Origin: Corynebacterium sp.
GTDB lineage: Bacteria; Actinomycetota; Actinomycetes; Mycobacteriales; Mycobacteriaceae
Reading direction: 5' to 3'
Assembly: GCA_030531005.1 (NCBI GenBank)
Contig: JAUMTW010000001.1
Location: 427,036-491,035 of the forward strand
Length of the DNA: 64,000 nucleotides
Shown here: in pieces, positions 61,000 to 64,000 of the stretch
How the letters are laid out: every line of letters starts with the position of its first letter
Position numbering within the stretch: the first letter of the stretch is position 1
Made by a program: the position numbers and the translations under genes
Notes under the pieces: generated by a model
The model's database searches: none
What the model saw: only the letters and a program-made list of their open reading frames with translations
What the model was told of the DNA's origin: nothing

Positions 61000-61548
61000 T
61001 TAGTTCAGTGCTAGTTCGACAACAATGCTGGCAGTTTCCTGCTCGTTATCATCATTATGCACCTCGGTTTCGATGCGTACTGTGGATTCGTCCTCACTCA
61101 CCTCTACGACGGCTGCAGCTTCTTCGGCATCCGAAGTTTCCCAATCGGTGCTATCAATTTCAACGCTGAAATCGTCCAGGATCCAAGCATCGTTACGCAG
61201 CTCTAAATCAACATCAAAATCTGCGGTAGCGGTATCCGTCTCATCAATGTCAATTTCGCGAACTCCACCATCAGAGTTGATCTTATACTCGAGCGGGCCC
61301 AGAGAAGCTGTGTCTACAGCGGCACCATCAAGCTCGATGGTTTCAATAGTTGCTTGGCCTTGCGTAGCGGAGTCAGTGGCGGTGCTCGTTGTGGCGGTAT
61401 CGGTCACCGTGGAAACCGAAGTGACAGTTTCAGTGGTGGATTCAGCAGTGGAGGAATCATCGGAGCTGCAAGCAGCCAAGCCGAAGAAGCCGAGCGAAGC
61501 GATTGCAGGGACAGTAAGTCCTTTATAAAAACGATTCTTTGTAGTCAT
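61000..61548 (-). CDS. Putative lipoprotein
   Basis: A 182-residue exported protein. Residues 1-27 form a lipoprotein signal (basic start, hydrophobic core, LAAC with C27). A Ser/Thr/Asp-rich spacer (about 28-65) follows, then a domain of about 115 residues with alternating acidic strands (YKINSDGGVREIDI, DVDLELRNDAWILDDFSVEI, TVRIETEVHNDDNEQE). The family is not recognisable. The start at 61548 has GGTGG upstream and gives the canonical signal. A longer frame to 61599 does not. The domain may be immunoglobulin-like. No partner gene is adjacent. Confidence 0.8.
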   Translation of the reverse strand: MTTKNRFYKGLTVPAIASLGFFGLAACSSDDSSTAESTTETVTSVSTVTDTATTSTATDSATQGQATIETIELDGAAVDTASLGPLEYKINSDGGVREIDIDETDTATADFDVDLELRNDAWILDDFSVEIDSTDWETSDAEEAAAVVEVSEDESTVRIETEVHNDDNEQETASIVVELALN

Positions 61549-62062
61549 GTCCACCACTGTAGATAAAAATGATGGTCTATGCACATAAAACAGCAGCAAG
61601 ACATCACGAAATTGAGCTCACTGCAGGGTAAACGTAAGGATTGCGGGGTGTGAGATTTGTGTACAAGTTATATTCTTTGGCGTTCTGTGTTGCGTGTTTA
61701 CGGTAGGGATGCGACAGGGCGGGGCAATGCCTAACTGGCGCCAAAACCGCGAGGTTTGAGCTGTAGGTAAAATACTCTGACGCGTATTAGTGCGCAGCAA
61801 GAGGAGAATGCTAGCAGTAGCAGTATTTTGGTGGGGCATCAGATGTCTAGAGGCTTGTCGCCACTTCTATGGTGAGCAGACACTGTGGATAGGAATTGAG
61901 CTTAAAACACTTGGAAATCAAGCCTAGTTAGTGTGAAATATCGCATTGGCGTGGCTTGTAGCCTCCAGTGACTCAGAACCAGAAAGGTGGCAAGCATGGC
62001 TATAACCATGAATTCTCCTTAGCTAATTCTCTCTAGCTTGAAATTGTGCCAACCTGATACTT
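61549..62062. other. 514-bp region without a supported gene
   Basis: Between the lipoprotein start and the decayed bglG copy. It should carry the lipoprotein promoter. The right half may be the lost 5' part of the bglG copy or its leader, but I find no trace of a CAT RNA-binding domain in any frame. Confidence 0.35.
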
Positions 62063-62790
62063 GTGCCTAATGCAATCGAACCATCAGAGCAGCTTGCGCG
62101 GTTGGTGGCCGAAATCACTCCGGAACAACTCAATCTGGCACAAGATGTGGCCAGTATGGCGTCAGAGATGTGTGACACCATTTTGTCTGACAGTATCTTC
62201 GTAGCCTTAGGAGATCGACTTAGCTTTGCAGTAGAACATGCAGTGCAAGGGGTGGAGCTTTTTGTCTCGTTGCTATGGGAAGTCCAACATTTTTACCCAA
62301 GTGAATGCTCTCTTGGTAAAACAGCTATACAGAAAATCCGGGAAACTACTGGTGTTCAAGTAGCAACTTCCGAAGCTGTTTTTGCGTTGCACGTGGTGAA
62401 TTCGTAACTTGATGGTCAGACGGGAAGCTTTGAGCAGACTACTATTTTTGACCAAAACTTCTTGCCCGCCTTTTAGATATAGTGGATGCACAATTGCCTG
62501 GGGGCAGGAGTACTTGATAGAGATGTTGTGGCAAAGGCCCGCTTAATTGTGTATGTAAAGTTTTTGTTTAAGCGCTCCTTTAACGGAACTGGTCACCAAG
62601 ATATTGATCCTCGGGCATTGAAAACTCGGTGGCTGTCCAGTATCCGCAGGGATATGCAATTGCTAAGCGGGTAGTCCTCGGCGTAAATTTTGAAACAGGC
62701 CAAGAATTTGCAACAGGCGAAACAACATATTTTAAGCCTGCATACAGCACGCCTTTTGCTAGTTGCTCAAGAGATAAGCTTATAGCCCTC
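62063..62790 (+). pseudogene. Decayed bglG/licT-like antiterminator copy
   Basis: Frames in turn match the bglG protein of this window. PSEQLARLVAEITPEQLNLAQ to ALHVVN (62063-62400) matches PRD1. PKLLARLLDIVDAQLPGG (about 62450-62505) matches the PRD1-PRD2 joint. AGVLDRDVVAKARLIVYVKFLFKR (about 62505-62580) matches PRD2, and NSVAVQYPQGYAIAKRVVLGVNFETG to LHTARLL (about 62623-62770) matches the end. At least four frame changes break it, and the N-terminal RNA-binding domain is gone. It must be inactive. No second bgl operon lies beside it. Confidence 0.85.
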
Positions 62791-62851
62791 AACCAGCATT
62801 AAAAAATGAGGGTAAGGGCTATATAACGCTATATAACATAGTGGCCGGGAA

Positions 62852-63175
62852 TTAATCGTACGTAGTAAATGCTACAGAGTAATGCCGTACCACTGAATCG
62901 CTAGACAGTGGCTTATGATCAGATCCATGCTGATGCTTTTCCGCATGTGACTTGGCAAATGCCCGGCCTTCGCGCCATGCAGTGTAGTACTTTTCATCCT
63001 TCCACTTAGTAACAACCAGCCAACGATCATCATCAGGTTCGGTTGGTTGGCATAGATCAAAACCCTCGAAGCCTTCGACATCTGCAAGCCCGCTAGCGTT
63101 ATGTGCAAAGCGTGCAGCTACAGTTTCCTGATGTTCCTTGGGAACAGTAATTTCATTCGTGACGATAATACTCAT
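62852..63175 (-). CDS. Antibiotic biosynthesis monooxygenase-family protein, heme-degrading type
   Basis: A 107-residue ABM-fold protein. NEITVPKEHQETVAARFAH, VEGFEGFDL and WLVVTKWKDEKYYTAWREG resemble the IsdG/MhuD group of heme oxygenases that open imported heme to release iron. Conserved-looking Asn (N7), Trp in the TKW position and His in SHAEKH are present, but their role is inferred. The ATG at 63175 has TAAGGG upstream, and a longer frame to 63325 adds nothing typical. It is alone, and no heme importer is next to it. Confidence 0.82.
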   Translation of the reverse strand: MSIIVTNEITVPKEHQETVAARFAHNASGLADVEGFEGFDLCQPTEPDDDRWLVVTKWKDEKYYTAWREGRAFAKSHAEKHQHGSDHKPLSSDSVVRHYSVAFTTYD

Positions 63176-63505
63176 GACCCTTAGCATAGTGCCTGTTAAC
63201 AGTGCGCGGGTGAAAACTTGAATAAAAATCACTCCAACTAAGTCGGAGGAAGAGCTCTGGATTTTGAACAGGGAGCTGGCAAATAGTGTCACTGTTCGAA
63301 TGATTGACCACGATTGCCATGGCATGAACTATGGCAGGGATATGCTGGTTTTCCCGGCGAGTATTCGTTGCAATGGTGGAGTCCTAGAACCTTTGAACAA
63401 GTGCAAGATTGTAACGTGATAACTAGATTCGTAAAGAATTCCTCGCAAAAAACCTCCAAGCCATACGGGGAATAGGGTAGAAGCTAAGAGGTATCGTTAA
63501 TAAAG
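63176..63505. other. 330-bp divergent intergenic region
   Basis: It separates the ABM gene (minus) and the DUF488 gene (plus). I see no DtxR-like iron box that I would defend, and no coding frame. Confidence 0.3.
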
Positions 63506-63874
63506 TTGCACGAAATTTTACGAGGCGAATGTCCACAGCCAGCGCAGCCGGTATTGGTAGATCGACTTTGGCCACGTGGAGTATGGAAGGATAATCCACT
63601 AGTCCAACAATGGGGATGGATGAAGAGCGTGGCGCCTAGTACCGAATTGCGGAAGTGGTTCGCCCATGATCCAAACCAATTCTATGATTTTACTGAACGC
63701 TACCGGCAAGAGATTGAAGCTAAGCACGATGATCCAGAGGTGCAAAGCCTCCTAACCTTGGGACTAATCGGTGAAGTTGCTTTGCTTTACGCGGCGAAAT
63801 CAACTACCTGCAATCATGCAGTTGTACTAGCGCATAGGGCCAATGAGCCACTGCAGCATGGACAGACAAGGTAG
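63506..63874 (+). CDS. DUF488 family protein
   Basis: A 122-residue protein of DUF488, with the family hallmarks VLVDRLWPRGVWKDNP, APSTELRKWFAHDP and VALLYAAKSTTCNHAVVL. The function is unknown. The start is the TTG at 63506, because two stop codons stand in frame just upstream. The ribosome site is weak, so an alternative internal start is possible. The N-terminus is slightly shorter than usual. Confidence 0.82.
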   Translation: MHEILRGECPQPAQPVLVDRLWPRGVWKDNPLVQQWGWMKSVAPSTELRKWFAHDPNQFYDFTERYRQEIEAKHDDPEVQSLLTLGLIGEVALLYAAKSTTCNHAVVLAHRANEPLQHGQTR

Positions 63875-64000
63875 CGATCATCTTCAATATCTAAAGACTC
63901 GAAAAAGATGCGATTATAGTCGTGAAACAAGGCACTTACCTCGGTATTTGTGTTTATTTATTCAGGTGTGTAACTTTATCGAAGTCGCAACGAGCGGTCG

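Noticed and set aside
61025-61528. 167-codon plus frame opposite the lipoprotein gene
   Set aside because: Its Ser/Val-rich text is the complement of the Ser/Thr/Asp-rich lipoprotein. The lipoprotein frame has a lipobox and a ribosome site.

Overview
The window looks like a chromosome segment of a Corynebacterium species. The gene order pheS-pheT ... argC-J-B-D-F-R-G-H ... tyrS, the block coaE / aldehyde dehydrogenase / uvrB ... uvrA / infC-rpmI-rplT, and a glucose-specific EIIBCA protein that closely matches my memory of Corynebacterium glutamicum PtsG all point to that genus. There are no rRNA or tRNA genes, no insertion sequences and no CRISPR array that I can see. The species cannot be fixed from the sequence alone.

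Layout. (1) 1-10.7 kb is an accessory glycan region: a gene-poor stretch (1-1.4 kb), a secreted GH1 glycosidase, a sialic-acid-type MFS transporter followed by a DUF4862 gene, a two-LamG-domain GH33 sialidase without a signal peptide, and a secreted GH5 endoglycoceramidase. Together these suggest attack on sialylated host glycans, possibly gangliosides. (2) 11.2-29.7 kb is mostly core: ptsG, coaE, a gamma-aminobutyraldehyde-type dehydrogenase, uvrB, a HelD-like helicase that overlaps uvrB tail to tail, a DoxX protein with a Lys/Ala-rich tail, an MBL hydrolase, uvrA, infC (non-AUG ATC start) - rpmI - rplT, and a DEDDh exonuclease with a huge Gln/Pro-rich N-terminus. (3) 29.8-48.8 kb has a SpoU rRNA methyltransferase, pheST, a PAP2 phosphatase, a small AT-rich islet with an apparently frameshifted secreted protein and a membrane partner, then argCJBDFRGH, a Trm112-like gene and tyrS. 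(4) 49.4-54 kb is a beta-glucoside operon on the minus strand: RAT/terminator leader, bglF, bglA, intergenic hairpin, bglG. (5) 54.1-57.7 kb is a minus-strand ethanolamine pair: an EAT-type permease and a fused EutB-EutC ethanolamine ammonia-lyase. (6) 58.2-64 kb is accessory: a very large Abi_2/HEPN-type protein, a lipoprotein, a decayed bglG paralogue, a heme-degrading-type ABM monooxygenase and a DUF488 protein.

How the parts fit. Three carbon/nitrogen supply modules (sialylated glycans, beta-glucosides and glucose by PTS, ethanolamine) flank a conserved repair, translation and arginine core. Sialidase, endoglycoceramidase and ethanolamine lyase all act on molecules abundant at animal cell surfaces, which suggests a host-associated life. 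The least explained objects are the 841-residue Abi_2 protein, the secreted-protein/membrane-protein pair at 36.4-37.4 kb, and the long low-complexity extension of the exonuclease.
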